Positions 9,404 to 20,294 of a stretch of DNA of 64,000 nucleotides are shown here, in pieces; the first letter of the stretch is position 1; every line of letters begins with the position of its first letter. Under the pieces are notes generated by a model. It was not told the DNA's origin and did not search any database. It saw nothing but the letters and a program-made list of their open reading frames with translations. The translations under genes were made by a program, and so were the position numbers. Source of the stretch: Acuticoccus sediminis (lineage in GTDB: Bacteria > Pseudomonadota > Alphaproteobacteria > Rhizobiales > Amorphaceae); the NCBI RefSeq assembly GCF_003258595.1, contig NZ_QHHQ01000010.1, positions 122,111-186,110 of the forward strand, read 5' to 3'.

Positions 9404-10806
9404 TCGGCGAGCTCCTTGGGGAGGCTCGCCGCCCACTGCGTGATGGAGCCGGCGCCGAGGCACACGACCATGTCGCCCGGCCGGGCGCGCTCGCGAATCA
9501 CGCCGGCGAGCGCCTCGCGCGACTCGAGCGCCACGACGTCGCGGTGACCGCGCGCGGCGAGACCGGCCGCGAGGCCGTCCTTGTCCGCCCCCTCGATGGG
9601 TGATTCGCCCGCCGCGTAGACGTCGGCGACGACCACGACATCGGCATCGTTGAAGGCGACGCAGAAGTCGTCGAACAGCGACTTGAGGCGGGTATATCGG
9701 TGCGGCTGAACGACGGCGATGACCTTGCCGGACGCCGCCTCGCGCGCGGCGGCGAGGACGGCGCGGATCTCGACCGGGTGGTGGCCGTAGTCGTCGTAGA
9801 TGGCGACCCCGTTCCACTCGCCGACGAAGGTGAAGCGCCTTTTCACGCCGCGGAAGTTCTCGAGCCCCTGACGAATCGCATCCGCGTCGATGCCGAGCCG
9901 GTCCGCGACCGCCACCGCGGCGGCCGCGTTGGCAACGTTGTGGATCCCCGGCATCGGCAGGGAGAGGCCCTCGATGAGGCCGACGCTGCCGGTGACGCGG
10001 TCGGTGATCCTGACGTCGAACACCGTGCGCGGGCCCGGGCGGACGTTCATGAAGCGCACGTCGGCCTGCGGATTGGCGCCGTAGGTGATGATGCGGCGGT
10101 CCTCGATGCGGCCGACCATCGCCTGTACTTCCGGGTGGTCGATGCACATCACCGCGAAGCCGTAGAACGGCACGTTCTCGACGAACTGGCGGAACGCGGC
10201 GCGCACGCCTTCGAAGTCGCCATAGTGGTCGAGGTGCTCGGGGTCGATGTTGGTGACGATGGCGATGTCGGCCGGCAGCTTGACGAAGGTGCCGTCGCTC
10301 TCGTCCGCCTCGGCGACCAGCCAGTCCCCCGCGCCGAGGCGCGCGTTGGTGCCGTAGGCGTTGATGATGCCGCCGTTGATGACGGTGGGGTCGAGCCCGC
10401 CCGCCTCGAGGAGCGTCGCCACGAGCGAGGTCGTCGTCGTCTTGCCGTGCGTGCCGCCGACGGCGATCGCCTGCTTCAGGCGCATCAGCTCGGCCAGCAT
10501 CTCCGCACGGCGCACCACCGGCAGGAGCCGCGCCCGGGCGGCCATCAGCTCCGGATTGTCCCGCTTCACCGCCGAGGAGACGACGATCACCGTCGCCTCG
10601 CCGAGGTTCTCGGCGGCATGGCCGATGGCGACCGGAATCCCCTTCTCGCGCAGGCGCTGGACGTTGGCGCTCTCCGCGATGTCCGACCCCTGGACCTTGT
10701 AGCCGAGGTTGTGCAGCACCTCGGCGATCCCCGACATGCCGATGCCGCCGATGCCCACGAAATGGACCGGCCCGATGGCCGTGGTCATCTTCAGGGGGGC
10801 AATCAT
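9400..10806 (-). CDS. murC: UDP-N-acetylmuramate--L-alanine ligase MurC
   Basis: First Mur ligase, adds L-Ala to UDP-MurNAc in the cytoplasm. The N-terminal Rossmann motif [17 protein letters not shown], the ATP loop [11 protein letters not shown] (about residues 115-125), EADESDGTF and the [12 protein letters not shown] region are all MurC-specific. Length 468. The ATG at 10806 overlaps the murG stop by 4 bp; a second ATG six codons on (MTTAIGP) is possible. Confidence 0.97.
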   Translation of the reverse strand: MIAPLKMTTAIGPVHFVGIGGIGMSGIAEVLHNLGYKVQGSDIAESANVQRLREKGIPVAIGHAAENLGEATVIVVSSAVKRDNPELMAARARLLPVVRRAEMLAELMRLKQAIAVGGTHGKTTTTSLVATLLEAGGLDPTVINGGIINAYGTNARLGAGDWLVAEADESDGTFVKLPADIAIVTNIDPEHLDHYGDFEGVRAAFRQFVENVPFYGFAVMCIDHPEVQAMVGRIEDRRIITYGANPQADVRFMNVRPGPRTVFDVRITDRVTGSVGLIEGLSLPMPGIHNVANAAAAVAVADRLGIDADAIRQGLENFRGVKRRFTFVGEWNGVAIYDDYGHHPVEIRAVLAAAREAASGKVIAVVQPHRYTRLKSLFDDFCVAFNDADVVVVADVYAAGESPIEGADKDGLAAGLAARGHRDVVALESREALAGVIRERARPGDMVVCLGAGSITQWAASLPKELAE

Positions 10807-11882
10807 GCGTCGTCTCCTGCGGCGATGCGCTCGGCGAGGTCCGCGAGGCGCTCGGCCGCGTCCGGTCTGGCGAGGCCCTTGGCATGCTCGGCCATCAGCG
10901 CGAGGCGAACGGGATCGCCGATGAGGGTGTTGAGCTCCTTCGCCAGAACCTCAGGCGTGAGCGCCTTCTGGTCGAGCCGCCGGGCCCCGCCGAGCGCCTC
11001 GAGGGCGGCGGCGTTGTGGGCCTGGTCCTGGTCGAGCGCGCCCGGAAGCGGCACCAGCAAGCCCGGCCGCCCTATGATCGAAAGTTCGGCCACCGTCGAG
11101 GCGCCCGACCGCGCGATCACGAGGTGCGCCCCGGCGATGCGCTTCGGCAGGTCCTTGAAGAACGGCGCGATCTCGGCGGCGACGCCCAGCTCGCGATAGG
11201 CGGCGCGGACGCGCTCGACGTCCTCAGGCCTGGCCTGCTGCACGATCTGGAGCCGCGCGCGCATCTCCTTCGGGAGGATCGCGATCGACGGCGGCACCAT
11301 GTCGGAGAAGGCCCGCGCGCCCTGGCTGCCACCGAAGACGAGAAGGTTGAAGTGCTCGGCCGGCGGCTCGTACGGCGCCACGGCCTTCAGGACGGCTTCG
11401 CGCACCGGGATGCCGACGTGCGTCGCGGCCTGCGCGGCGGGGAGCCCCTCCACCGTGGGAAAGCTCGTCGCGACGTGCGCATGGCGGGCGAGGCTCTTGT
11501 TGGCACGGCCGATGACGGCGTTCGCCTCGTGCACGATCGCCGGCACCTTGAGGAGGCGCGCAGCCGTCAGCGGCGGCAGCGTCGGATAGCCGCCGAAGCC
11601 GACCGCGACGTCCGGCTGGAAGCGGCGCATCGCCTGGAGCGAGCGGACGAGACCGGCCGCGTTGGCGACCGCCATCTTCGCCATCGCGACGGGGCTCTTG
11701 CCCGCCAGCGTGGCGGCCTCGATGAAGTGCACCTCGTCGGCCGGGAACGTCGCGACGAGGGTCGTGGCGCGGCGATCGGTGACGAGTTCGACCTCGTGAC
11801 CGCGCCGCTCCAGCACGCTCGCCAGCGCTTCGGCCGGGAAGAGATGCCCCCCGGTCCCGCCTGCGGCCAGTAGCGCCCGCAT
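10803..11882 (-). CDS. murG: Lipid II synthase MurG
   Basis: GT-B glycosyltransferase that adds GlcNAc to lipid I at the inner face of the inner membrane. The start motif [14 protein letters not shown] (residues 4-17) binds the acceptor. The C-terminal UDP-GlcNAc region with [21 protein letters not shown] and DQDQAHNA is intact. 359 residues from ATG 11882, which shares one base with the ftsW stop (TGATG). Normal length and no anomalies. Confidence 0.97.
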   Translation of the reverse strand: MRALLAAGGTGGHLFPAEALASVLERRGHEVELVTDRRATTLVATFPADEVHFIEAATLAGKSPVAMAKMAVANAAGLVRSLQAMRRFQPDVAVGFGGYPTLPPLTAARLLKVPAIVHEANAVIGRANKSLARHAHVATSFPTVEGLPAAQAATHVGIPVREAVLKAVAPYEPPAEHFNLLVFGGSQGARAFSDMVPPSIAILPKEMRARLQIVQQARPEDVERVRAAYRELGVAAEIAPFFKDLPKRIAGAHLVIARSGASTVAELSIIGRPGLLVPLPGALDQDQAHNAAALEALGGARRLDQKALTPEVLAKELNTLIGDPVRLALMAEHAKGLARPDAAERLADLAERIAAGDDA

Positions 11883-13030
11883 CACGCGAACGCCTCGCTG
11901 AGGCGCCGCGTCTCGGTGAAGCGGACCCGGCCCGGGCGACGCCGCGACAGGGCGAGCGCGAAGCCCATGCCGATGGCGACCGCCACCAGCGACGAACCGC
12001 CGTAGGAGACGAACGGCAGGGTCATGCCCTTGGCCGGCATCAGGTGGAGGTTCACCGCCATGTTGATGAACGCCTGTCCGCCGAAGAGGATGATGAGGCC
12101 GGCGAGCGACAGGCGAACGAACTCGTCCTCCTCCCGCAGCGCGCGCGACAGGCCCTTCAGCACCACCGCCGCGAACAGCGTGACGATGACGAAGCACATG
12201 ACGATGCCGAACTCCTCGGCCGTCACCGCGAAGACGAAGTCGGTGTGGCTGTCCGGCAGCGAGCGCTTGACGATGCCCTCGCCCGGCCCGACGCCGAACC
12301 AGCCGCCGCGCAGGAAGCTCTCGATGGAGCGGTCCACCTGGTAGTTGTCCGACGCGTCGGGGTTGAGGAACGCGTTCACGCGCGCGGTCACGTGCGGCAG
12401 GTAGAGGTAGGCCGACACGATGCCGCCGACGCCCGCGCCGCCGAGCGCGAACACCCAGCGCCACTGCAGTCCGGCGAGGAAGATCATCGCGCTCCAGGTG
12501 ATGGAGATCAGCATCGCCTGGCCGAAGTCCGGCTGGGCGACCAGCGGCGCGATGACCACCGCCAGCAGGAAGACCGCGAGGAGCCGGCCCGGCAGGTCCG
12601 GCCGCCGCGCCCCCTCCGACAGCAGGAAGGCGGTGATCACCACGAAGGCCGGCTTGATGAACTCGGCCGGCTGCACCGTGAGGCCGCCGAACCCGATCCA
12701 GCGCCGCGCGCCCTTCACCTCGACGCCGATGAAGAGCGTCAGGATGATGAGGACCAGCGCGCCGGCGAAGAGGACGAGCGACGTCCGCCGCACCTGCCGC
12801 GGCGTGAAGAAGGACAGGAAGATCAGCGTGAAGACCGCCGGCACCGCGAAGATGAAGTGGCGCACCACGAAGTGGTAGGTGCCGTAGCCGTTGCGTTCGG
12901 CCACCGGCGGCGAGGCCGCGAAGGAGAGCATCAGCCCGAGCGCGATCAGCGCCAGGAGCGCGAACAGGAGCGTCTTGTCGATGGTCCACCACCAGCGGGC
13001 AAATTCGCTGGTTTCCGCTCGGCTCACCAT
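11882..13030 (-). CDS. ftsW: Peptidoglycan polymerase FtsW (SEDS family)
   Basis: Multi-pass inner-membrane SEDS glycosyltransferase of the divisome, partner of FtsI. The 382-residue protein has about ten hydrophobic segments. Family motifs include KGARRWIGFGGLTVQPAEFIK after the first helices, the conserved Asp-containing QPDFGQAML, and the C-terminal GMTLPFVSYGGSSL. The start is ATG 13030, overlapping the murD stop as TGATG. Confidence 0.97.
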   Translation of the reverse strand: MVSRAETSEFARWWWTIDKTLLFALLALIALGLMLSFAASPPVAERNGYGTYHFVVRHFIFAVPAVFTLIFLSFFTPRQVRRTSLVLFAGALVLIILTLFIGVEVKGARRWIGFGGLTVQPAEFIKPAFVVITAFLLSEGARRPDLPGRLLAVFLLAVVIAPLVAQPDFGQAMLISITWSAMIFLAGLQWRWVFALGGAGVGGIVSAYLYLPHVTARVNAFLNPDASDNYQVDRSIESFLRGGWFGVGPGEGIVKRSLPDSHTDFVFAVTAEEFGIVMCFVIVTLFAAVVLKGLSRALREEDEFVRLSLAGLIILFGGQAFINMAVNLHLMPAKGMTLPFVSYGGSSLVAVAIGMGFALALSRRRPGRVRFTETRRLSEAFA

Positions 13031-14424
13031 CAGGCCGTCTCCTTCGACAGGCGGGCCCTCACGAGGTCCCGGAACACGTCGCCGCGGTGCTCGAACGAAC
13101 GGAACTGATCGAACGAGGCCGACGCCGGCGACAACAACACGACACCGCCATCCGATTTTGCCGCGCGGGCCGCGACGTCGAGAGCCGTCTCCAGCGTGCG
13201 GCAGCGCACGGTGGGGACGTGATGGCGGAGCTGACGCTCGAAGAGCTCTGTGGACTGGCCGATGAGGTACGCGGCCGCGATCTTCGGCGCGAACGAGGTG
13301 AGGCTCTCGACACCGCCCTCCTTCGCGACGCCGCCGACGATCCAGTGGATCCTGTCGAAGGCGGCAAGGGCCTGCGCGGAGGAGACCGCGTTGGTCGCCT
13401 TGGAATCGTTGACGAAGATCACCGCCCCGTCGCGCCCGACCTCTTCCATCCGGTGCGCGAGGCCCGGGAAGGTGGCGAGGTGGCGGGCCGCCTCCTCCGG
13501 CGCGAAGCCAAGCGCCATCGCCATCGCCATCGCGGCGGCGGCGTTCTCGGCATTGTGGCGGCCGCGCAGCGAGGGAATCCCCTCCAGCGAGGCGACCTCG
13601 CGGGTCGCGCCGTTCCGGACGACGTAGAGGCTCGTGCCGATGGCGCCGACGCCCGACGGCGCCAGGCGCTGCAACTCGCTCTTGTGATCGAAGACGCCCA
13701 CCCGGTGGACCGGCTTGCCGCCGGCGGCCAGCGTCTCGGCGATCCGCGCCGACGTCGGATCGTCGACGCCGATCACCGCCTGCCCGCTCGCCGCGACGAG
13801 GCGCGTCTTCACGTCCGCGTAGTGCTCGAAGGTGCCGTGCCGGTCGATGTGGTCGGGCGACAGGTTGAGGAGCGCGCCCACGTCCGGCGCGAGGCTGGGC
13901 GCCAGGTCGATCTGGTAGGAGGAGCACTCCACGACCGCCGTCCCCGCGACCGGGTCGAGGTCGAGGACCGGGCGGCCGATGTTGCCGCCGACCTGCGCCG
14001 CCTCGCCCATCGCCGACAGCAGATGGCCGAGCAGCGCGGTCGTCGTCGACTTGCCGTTGGTGCCGGTGATCGCCGCGAGCCTCAGGCCGGCAATCCGCGC
14101 CCGACGCTCGTTGTCGAACAACTCGATGTCGCCGATGACGGGGATGCCGGCACCGTGTGCCAGCTCGACCGACCAGTGCGGTTTCGGATGCGTCAGCGGG
14201 ACGCCTGGGGCGAGCACCAGCGCTGCGAATTCGCCGAAGTCCGCGCCGCGCAGATCGCCGGTCGCAAGGCCGTCCTCGACTGCGGCGGCGACCTTCTCGG
14301 CCTTGTCGTCGAAGGCGAGGACGTCCGCCCCGCCTGCGGCGAGGGCGCGGGCCGTCGCCAGCCCGGACCCGCCCAGCCCGAAGACCGCGACGCGGCTGCC
14401 GTCGTATGCGCTGACCGGGATCAT
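13030..14424 (-). CDS. murD: UDP-N-acetylmuramoylalanine--D-glutamate ligase MurD
   Basis: Adds D-Glu to UDP-MurNAc-L-Ala. [14 protein letters not shown] (residues 12-25) forms the UDP-binding N-domain. The ATP loop is [15 protein letters not shown] (about 118-132), followed by [18 protein letters not shown] and VNDSKATN, the diagnostic MurD series. Length 464. The start at ATG 14424 overlaps the mraY stop by ATGA. Confidence 0.97.
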   Translation of the reverse strand: MIPVSAYDGSRVAVFGLGGSGLATARALAAGGADVLAFDDKAEKVAAAVEDGLATGDLRGADFGEFAALVLAPGVPLTHPKPHWSVELAHGAGIPVIGDIELFDNERRARIAGLRLAAITGTNGKSTTTALLGHLLSAMGEAAQVGGNIGRPVLDLDPVAGTAVVECSSYQIDLAPSLAPDVGALLNLSPDHIDRHGTFEHYADVKTRLVAASGQAVIGVDDPTSARIAETLAAGGKPVHRVGVFDHKSELQRLAPSGVGAIGTSLYVVRNGATREVASLEGIPSLRGRHNAENAAAAMAMAMALGFAPEEAARHLATFPGLAHRMEEVGRDGAVIFVNDSKATNAVSSAQALAAFDRIHWIVGGVAKEGGVESLTSFAPKIAAAYLIGQSTELFERQLRHHVPTVRCRTLETALDVAARAAKSDGGVVLLSPASASFDQFRSFEHRGDVFRDLVRARLSKETA

Positions 14425-15506
14425 CGCAGCTTCAACGTGGAGAGGCCGATCAGCGCCAGGACGAAGGCGATGATCCAGAAGCGGATGACGACCTGCGGTT
14501 CTGTCCAGCCGAGCTGCTCGAAGTGGTGGTGGATGGGCGCCATCTTGAAGACGCGCTTGCCGGTCAGCTTGAACGACGCGACCTGGATGATCACCGAGAC
14601 CGCCTCCAGCACGAAGAGGCCGCCGATGATGGCGAGCACGATCTCGTGCTTGGTGGCGACGGCGATGGCGCCGATCATGCCGCCCAGCGCCAGCGAGCCG
14701 GTGTCGCCCATGAAGATCGCAGCGGGCGGCGCGTTGAACCACAGGAAGCCGAGCCCCGCGCCGATCACCGCGCCCGCCACCACCGCGATCTCGCCGACGC
14801 CGACGACGTTGTGGATCTGCAGGTAGTCCGCGAAGACCGCGTTACCGGAGAGGTAGGCGATGACGCCGAAGGAGCCGGCGGCGATCATCACCGGCACGAT
14901 GGCGAGGCCGTCGAGCCCGTCGGTGAGGTTCACCGCGTTGCCGGAGCCGACGATCACGAACGCCGCGAAGACGGGGAAGAACACGCCGAGGTTGAGGATG
15001 AGACCCTTGAAGAAGGGGAAGGTCAGCGCCGATTCCAGCGCCGGAGTCTCGAGGTACATCATGATCGTCGCGGCGCTGCCGGCGATCAGGAATTCGATGG
15101 CGAGACGCACCCGGCCGGAGAAGCCCTTGTGCGAGGCTTTCGAGACCTTGAGGTAGTCGTCGTAGAAGCCGATCGCGCCGAAGCCGAGGGTCACGTAGAG
15201 GATGACCCAGACATATTTGTTGGCAAGATCCGCCCACAGCACCGTCGAGATGACGAGGCCCATGAGGATCATGAGCCCGCCCATGGTCGGCGTGCCGCGC
15301 TTCGTCAGCAGGTGGCTCGCGGGCCCGTCCTCGCGGATAGGCTGGCCTTTTCCCTGCCGCAGGCGCAGCGTGCGGATCATCCGCGGGCCGAACAGGAAGG
15401 TGACGATAAGGCTCGTCACCAGCGCGCCGCCGGTCCGGAACGTGATGTACCGGAACACGTTCACCGGCGGGAACTGGTCGGAGAGATTGGAAAGAAGCTC
15501 AAACAT
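14421..15506 (-). CDS. mraY: Phospho-MurNAc-pentapeptide translocase MraY
   Basis: Polytopic inner-membrane enzyme that transfers phospho-MurNAc-pentapeptide to undecaprenyl phosphate, giving lipid I. Ten hydrophobic segments over 361 residues. Motifs [10 protein letters not shown], the Asp-Asp pair in [19 protein letters not shown] and the C-terminal [13 protein letters not shown] histidine loop are all present. It overlaps the end of murF by 8 bp. Confidence 0.98.
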   Translation of the reverse strand: MFELLSNLSDQFPPVNVFRYITFRTGGALVTSLIVTFLFGPRMIRTLRLRQGKGQPIREDGPASHLLTKRGTPTMGGLMILMGLVISTVLWADLANKYVWVILYVTLGFGAIGFYDDYLKVSKASHKGFSGRVRLAIEFLIAGSAATIMMYLETPALESALTFPFFKGLILNLGVFFPVFAAFVIVGSGNAVNLTDGLDGLAIVPVMIAAGSFGVIAYLSGNAVFADYLQIHNVVGVGEIAVVAGAVIGAGLGFLWFNAPPAAIFMGDTGSLALGGMIGAIAVATKHEIVLAIIGGLFVLEAVSVIIQVASFKLTGKRVFKMAPIHHHFEQLGWTEPQVVIRFWIIAFVLALIGLSTLKLR

Positions 15507-16875
15507 CGGTCAGCCCGTAGCGTTCCTCGATCGCCTCGACGACAGCTCCGAGACCGATGGCCTTCGAGCCTTTCACGAGCACCGCATCGCCCGGTTCGAC
15601 CTCCGGAAGCTGGCCGACCAGCTCCCCGGCGGTGGCGGCATGGACGCCGCGCAGTTCGAAGGGCAGTGCGTCACGCAAATGTTTTGTCATCTCTCCGACT
15701 GTGTGGACGATTCGGACGTCCGCATCGACCAGAAGTGGCGCCAGTCCACGGTGAAGGTCGTCCGCGGTCGGCCCGAGCTCGCGCATGTCGCCGAGGATGG
15801 CGATGCGCCGTTGCGCGGGGACGCGGCCGAGGGTGGCGATCGCCGCGCCCATCGAGGACGGGTTGGCGTTGAACCAGTCGTCGAGCAGCACCGCCTCGCC
15901 GCCGGCCGGGCGCAGGCGCACCCGCCTCCCCCGCCCCTGCGGCGCCGACCAGGCCTTCAGCGCGGCCGCCCCGGCCTCGATGTCCCAGCCAGCGACCGAC
16001 AGCGCCGCGAGGACCGCGAGTGCGTTGTTGGCGACGTGCGGCGCGGGGTCCGACAGTTCGAAGTAGACGGTCTCGCCGAAGACGTCCGCGACGGCGTCGC
16101 CGCCCGCGTCCAGCGAGACCAGCGAGACGTCGCCGCCCTTGCCGAAGAGGACCACCTCGGCGCCGGCGGCGCGCGCGGCGGCCGCCATGCGCTCGGTGTG
16201 GTCGTTGTCGGCCGGGATGATCGCGACCCCGCCGTCCTCGAGGCCGGCGAAGATCTCGGCCTTGGCGTCGGCGATCGCCGCGACGCTGTCGAAGAACTCG
16301 AGGTGGACGGCGGCGACCTGGGTGATGATGGCGATCGTCGGCCGCACCATCCGGGTCAGCGGCGTGATCTCGCCGGCGTGGTTCATGCCGATCTCGAAGA
16401 TCGCCGCGTCGACGTCCGCCGGCATCCGCGCAAGGGACAGCGGCACACCCCAGTGATTGTTGTAGGACGCGGCCGAGGCGTGCACCGGGCCGCCGCTCTC
16501 GAAGGCGAGGCGCAGCATCTCCTTGGTGCCGGTCTTGCCGACCGAGCCGGTGACGGCGACGACGGGCGTCCCGCCAGCGAGCCGGGCGCGTGCCGCGACG
16601 CCGACGCGACCGAGCGCCGCCAGCACGTCGTCGACGACGACCGCCCGCTCCGCCTCGCCGTGGGAGACGACGGCGGCGCAGGCACCTGCCTCCAGCGCTG
16701 CGGGGACGAACCTGTGGGCGTCCATCGACACGCCGACGATCGCGAAGAACGCGTCGCCCGGCTGCAGCGTGCGGGTGTCGATGGAGATGCCCGAAACGGG
16801 GGTGTCGCGCGGGACGCCGAGGAGGCGGCCCTGCGCGGCGTCGGCGAGTTCACCGAGGGTCCAGATCGCGGTCAT
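15499..16875 (-). CDS. murF: UDP-MurNAc-tripeptide--D-Ala-D-Ala ligase MurF
   Basis: Adds the D-Ala-D-Ala made by Ddl. The N-domain has [17 protein letters not shown]. The ATP loop is [17 protein letters not shown], followed by [13 protein letters not shown] and [10 protein letters not shown], the normal MurF series, with [11 protein letters not shown] further on. Length 458. The start ATG 16875 overlaps the murE stop by ATGA. Confidence 0.97.
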   Translation of the reverse strand: MTAIWTLGELADAAQGRLLGVPRDTPVSGISIDTRTLQPGDAFFAIVGVSMDAHRFVPAALEAGACAAVVSHGEAERAVVVDDVLAALGRVGVAARARLAGGTPVVAVTGSVGKTGTKEMLRLAFESGGPVHASAASYNNHWGVPLSLARMPADVDAAIFEIGMNHAGEITPLTRMVRPTIAIITQVAAVHLEFFDSVAAIADAKAEIFAGLEDGGVAIIPADNDHTERMAAAARAAGAEVVLFGKGGDVSLVSLDAGGDAVADVFGETVYFELSDPAPHVANNALAVLAALSVAGWDIEAGAAALKAWSAPQGRGRRVRLRPAGGEAVLLDDWFNANPSSMGAAIATLGRVPAQRRIAILGDMRELGPTADDLHRGLAPLLVDADVRIVHTVGEMTKHLRDALPFELRGVHAATAGELVGQLPEVEPGDAVLVKGSKAIGLGAVVEAIEERYGLTDV

Positions 16876-18290
16876 AGGGCTGCGATCGCCGCCTTGACGG
16901 CTGAATGGTCGCTGAACGGGATGACCCGGTCACCGACGTACTGGCCCTCTTCGTGCCCCTTGCCCGCGACGACCAGCGCATCGCCCTCGCGCAGCATCGC
17001 GACGGCGGTGGCGATCGCCTCGCCGCGGTCGGCGATCTCGGTGGCATCCGGCGCCCCGGCGAGGACCGCCGCGCGGATCCGCGCGGGGTCCTCCGTCCGG
17101 GGATTGTCGTCGGTCACGATCACGACGTCGGCAATCGCCGCCGCCGCAGCGCCCATCAGGGGTCGCTTCCCGGGGTCACGGTCCCCGCCCGCCCCGACGA
17201 CAATGACAAGCCGTCCCGGTACGTCAGATCTTAGCGCAGCCAGCGCCGCGGAGATGGCGTCAGGCTTGTGTGCGTAGTCGACGAAGACCGGCGCCCCGTG
17301 CGCGCGGCCGACGAGCTCGAGCCGCCCCGGCGCGCCCTTCAGCGACGCAAGCGCCGCGACAGCCTCGGCCGCCGGAACGCCGGAGACGATGGCGAGACCC
17401 GCCGCCACCAGTGCGTTGTCGATCTGGAAGTCGCCGATCAGCGGCAGGTCCACCTCGTGGCGTCCCTCGCCCTCGAGCACGAGACGCGCCCCGCCCGGGT
17501 GCCGCTCCGTTGAGACGAGCGTCAGCCCCGTCCCATGCCGGCCCACCGTGAATGCACCGGGCGCCGCCGCGAGGACGGCCCCGGCGCCCGGGGCGTCCGG
17601 GTTCACGACCGTCCGGGCCGCGTCGGGCTGCAGAGTCTCGAAGAGGCGCAGCTTGGCCTTCAGGTAGGCCTCGGGCGTCGCGTGATAGTCGAGGTGGTCG
17701 CGGCCGATGTTGGTGAATGCGGCGGCCGTCAGGCGCACGCCGTCGAGGCGGCGCTGGTCGATCCCGTGGCTCGACGCCTCGAGCGCGACGTGCGTCACGC
17801 CCGCCCCGGCGAGGTCGGCGAGCTCCTTCGCGAGCGCGACCGGGTCCGGCGTCGTGAGGCCGCCCGGAACGTCGACCGCGCCGCGGATCCCGATGGTGCC
17901 GATCGACACCGCCGTGTGTCCCGCCGCGGCGAAGATCTGGCGCGTGAACTCGGCGACCGACGTCTTGCCGGCCGTCCCCGTCACCGCGACGATCACCTCC
18001 GGCTGCGACCCGGCGAGGGCGGCGGCCATCAGCGCCAGGCGGCGGCGCGGGTCGGGGTCGCGCAGCACCGGGACAGCGACGTCGATCCCGGCATCCTCGG
18101 CGGCGAGGATCGCGACGGCTCCGGCGGCGACCGCGTCGGCGGCAAAGCGCGTGCCGTCGAACTTCGCGCCCTTCAGCGCGGCGAACAGCATCCCCGGCGC
18201 CACCTGGCGCGAGTCCGCCGTCACGCCGACGATGTCGAGCGACGGGTCGGCCCCCCTGAGATCCGGCGCGATGTCGCCGAGGCGCATCAT
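16872..18290 (-). CDS. murE: UDP-MurNAc-L-Ala-D-Glu--meso-DAP ligase MurE
   Basis: Third amino-acid ligase of the cytoplasmic peptidoglycan pathway. The ATP loop is VTGTAGKTSVAEFTRQ (about residues 110-125), followed by EASSHGIDQ and IGRDHLDYH. The substrate motif DDNPRTEDP (about 400) has the DNPR sequence of meso-diaminopimelate-adding MurE rather than the lysine type. I start at ATG 18290, one base past the ftsI stop (472 residues); a second ATG directly follows at 18287. No ribosome-binding site is needed if reading is coupled to ftsI. Confidence 0.97.
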   Translation of the reverse strand: MMRLGDIAPDLRGADPSLDIVGVTADSRQVAPGMLFAALKGAKFDGTRFAADAVAAGAVAILAAEDAGIDVAVPVLRDPDPRRRLALMAAALAGSQPEVIVAVTGTAGKTSVAEFTRQIFAAAGHTAVSIGTIGIRGAVDVPGGLTTPDPVALAKELADLAGAGVTHVALEASSHGIDQRRLDGVRLTAAAFTNIGRDHLDYHATPEAYLKAKLRLFETLQPDAARTVVNPDAPGAGAVLAAAPGAFTVGRHGTGLTLVSTERHPGGARLVLEGEGRHEVDLPLIGDFQIDNALVAAGLAIVSGVPAAEAVAALASLKGAPGRLELVGRAHGAPVFVDYAHKPDAISAALAALRSDVPGRLVIVVGAGGDRDPGKRPLMGAAAAAIADVVIVTDDNPRTEDPARIRAAVLAGAPDATEIADRGEAIATAVAMLREGDALVVAGKGHEEGQYVGDRVIPFSDHSAVKAAIAAL

Positions 18291-18291
18291 C

Positions 18292-19968
18292 CTACTCCTG
18301 GTACGCGACCGTGATCGCCCGCTCGATGGCATCGTCACCCGGGAAGCGCGGCGCGACGTGCAGCATCGGGCCGACACGGGAGATGACGTTGGCCACCGTC
18401 GGCGCGGCGTTCCAGCCGGCGGTCGCATAGTGCTTGCCCGGCTCCGGCTTCGGCTCGTCGATCGTCACGAGGACCACATACTGCGGGTCGTCGATCGGGA
18501 ACGCGGCGAGGAAGGAGTTGAGGCGCTTGTTCTTCGCGTAGCCGCCCTTCACCGCCTTCTCGGCCGTACCGGTCTTGCCGCCGACATTATACCCCGGAAC
18601 GCGCGCGTTCTTGCCGGACCCTTCGACGCCGTTGAGGAGGAAGAGGTCGCGCATCTGCTTGGAGGCCTGCGGCGAGATCACCCGGCGGCCGATCTTCATC
18701 ATCTCCGCCTCGGAGCGGGGGAAGAAGGTCGGCGGCGCGTAGATGCCGCCGTTGATCATCGCGGCGCCGGCGACGGCGGTGTGCATCGGCGTCACCGAGA
18801 TGCCGTGGCCGAAGGAGACGGTCGCCTGGGTGATCCTGGGCCAGCTCGACGGCACCAGCGGCTGCGCCGCCTCCGGGAGTTCGGTGTCGATCCGGTCGAA
18901 GAAGCCGAAGGACTTCAGGTACTCCTTCTGGCGCTCGGCGCCGAGCGCCAGCGCGATGCGCGACGAACCGATGTTGGAGGAGTACTTGAAGACCTCGGAG
19001 GCCGTCAGCACGCGGTTCTCGCCGTGGAAGTCGCCGATCGCGTACTTGCCGATCTGCAGCTTGCCGCGGGCGTCGAGCAGGGAGTTCGGCGTGATCGTGC
19101 CGGAGTCGAGGCCCATGGCGAGGGTGAAGGTCTTGAAGACCGAGCCCATCTCGTAGACGCCCGCCATGGCGCGGTTCATGCGCACCTGCTCGAGCGCCTG
19201 CTCGGGCTGGTTCGGGTCGTAGTCCGGCAGCGACACCATGGAGACGACTTCCATGGTCTTCGCGTTGAGGATGATGCCGACCGCGGCGACCGCCTGGTAG
19301 CGCTCGATGGCACGCGAGAGCTCGTCGCGCACGGCGTGCTGCACGCGAAGGTCGACCGACAGGCGCACCGGCGCGAGGTCGCGCCCCTTGCGGGCGAGGC
19401 CCACCGACTGGAGCGCCGAGAGGCCGCCGGAGTCGATGGTCTTCTCGAGGCCCGCGATGCCGGCGTTGTCGATGTTGGTGTGGCCGACGATATGACCCAC
19501 CGTCGAGCCGCCCGGATAGAAGCGGGTGGTCTCCGTCAGGAAGCCGATGCCGGGGATGCCGAGGTTGTGCACCGCCTCGCGCTTGCGGCCGGACACCTCG
19601 CGCTTCAGCCAGACGAAGCCGCGCTCGGTCGAGAGGTCCTTGCGCAGCTTCTCCGGGTCGAGCTCGGGCAGCTCCTGGGTGAGGAGATACACCGCCTCGT
19701 CGACGTCGGTGATGTTGCGCGGCTCGGCGTAGAGCGAGGCCGTGGCGAGGTCGGTCGCCAGAACCTCGCCGTTGCGGTCGACGATGTCCGGGCGCGCGGC
19801 CTGGACGTCATCCTGCGGCGAGGTGGCGTAGATCGAGGCGGCGACCGTCGGCGCGTTGGCAAGCGCGACGAGGCGGGCGCTGATGACGCCGAAGATCGCG
19901 ACGCAGCCGGCGAGCAGCAGCGCGATGCGGCCGCGGCTTCCGTCGTTGCGAACCGATTTGCGCCTCAT
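18292..19968 (-). CDS. ftsI: Septal transpeptidase FtsI (PBP3)
   Basis: Class B penicillin-binding protein that cross-links septal peptidoglycan. After a short cytoplasmic tail and one membrane segment (about residues 14-38) come the dimerisation domain (RPDIVDRNGEVLATDL) and the transpeptidase domain. Its three motifs are MGSVFKTFT (SxxK), KYSSNIGSS (SxN) and GGKTGTAEK (KTG). Start ATG 19968, 558 residues, overlaps the ftsL stop by ATGA. The frame is open further upstream but that is a shadow of ftsL. Confidence 0.97.
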   Translation of the reverse strand: MRRKSVRNDGSRGRIALLLAGCVAIFGVISARLVALANAPTVAASIYATSPQDDVQAARPDIVDRNGEVLATDLATASLYAEPRNITDVDEAVYLLTQELPELDPEKLRKDLSTERGFVWLKREVSGRKREAVHNLGIPGIGFLTETTRFYPGGSTVGHIVGHTNIDNAGIAGLEKTIDSGGLSALQSVGLARKGRDLAPVRLSVDLRVQHAVRDELSRAIERYQAVAAVGIILNAKTMEVVSMVSLPDYDPNQPEQALEQVRMNRAMAGVYEMGSVFKTFTLAMGLDSGTITPNSLLDARGKLQIGKYAIGDFHGENRVLTASEVFKYSSNIGSSRIALALGAERQKEYLKSFGFFDRIDTELPEAAQPLVPSSWPRITQATVSFGHGISVTPMHTAVAGAAMINGGIYAPPTFFPRSEAEMMKIGRRVISPQASKQMRDLFLLNGVEGSGKNARVPGYNVGGKTGTAEKAVKGGYAKNKRLNSFLAAFPIDDPQYVVLVTIDEPKPEPGKHYATAGWNAAPTVANVISRVGPMLHVAPRFPGDDAIERAITVAYQE

Positions 19969-20294
19969 TTCTCGCCCTCCTTCCGATGTTGCCGAATGGC
20001 CGCGGCGACGTCGCGGACCGTTGCGATCTGGTGTCCGTCGATCGGCTGGAGACGCAGGACCGCGGCGTGCCGATCGACGAGGGCCTGCAACCGCTGCGGA
20101 TTGTCGAGTGCGCCCCACTCGGCTCTAAGTTCGCTGATTCTTTGACGCTCCGCGGCAATCTTTCGATTGAGTTCACGGATTGCGAATGCGTCGCGCTCAG
20201 CCTCCTTTTTCATGACGAAGACGGCGGTGGCGCTGACGGTCGCAGTGGAGATCGCGAGGACCAGTGCGGCGAAGCGGATGGGACGCTTGATCAT
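19965..20294 (-). CDS. ftsL: Cell division protein FtsL
   Basis: Small bitopic divisome protein that works with FtsB and FtsQ to activate FtsWI. The 109 residues show one membrane segment (about 8-27, FAALVLAISTATVSATAVFV) followed by a heptad-like helix (EAERDAFAIRELNRKIAAE, then QRISELRAEW). Sequence conservation of FtsL is low, so the call rests on topology, size and its position between rsmH and ftsI. Start ATG 20294 shares one base with the rsmH stop. Confidence 0.92.
   Translation of the reverse strand: MIKRPIRFAALVLAISTATVSATAVFVMKKEAERDAFAIRELNRKIAAERQRISELRAEWGALDNPQRLQALVDRHAAVLRLQPIDGHQIATVRDVAAAIRQHRKEGEK

Noticed and set aside
12044..13108. Plus-strand open frame antisense to ftsW
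   Set aside because: Composition dominated by Arg, Glu, Asp and His; shadow of a conserved membrane protein gene.
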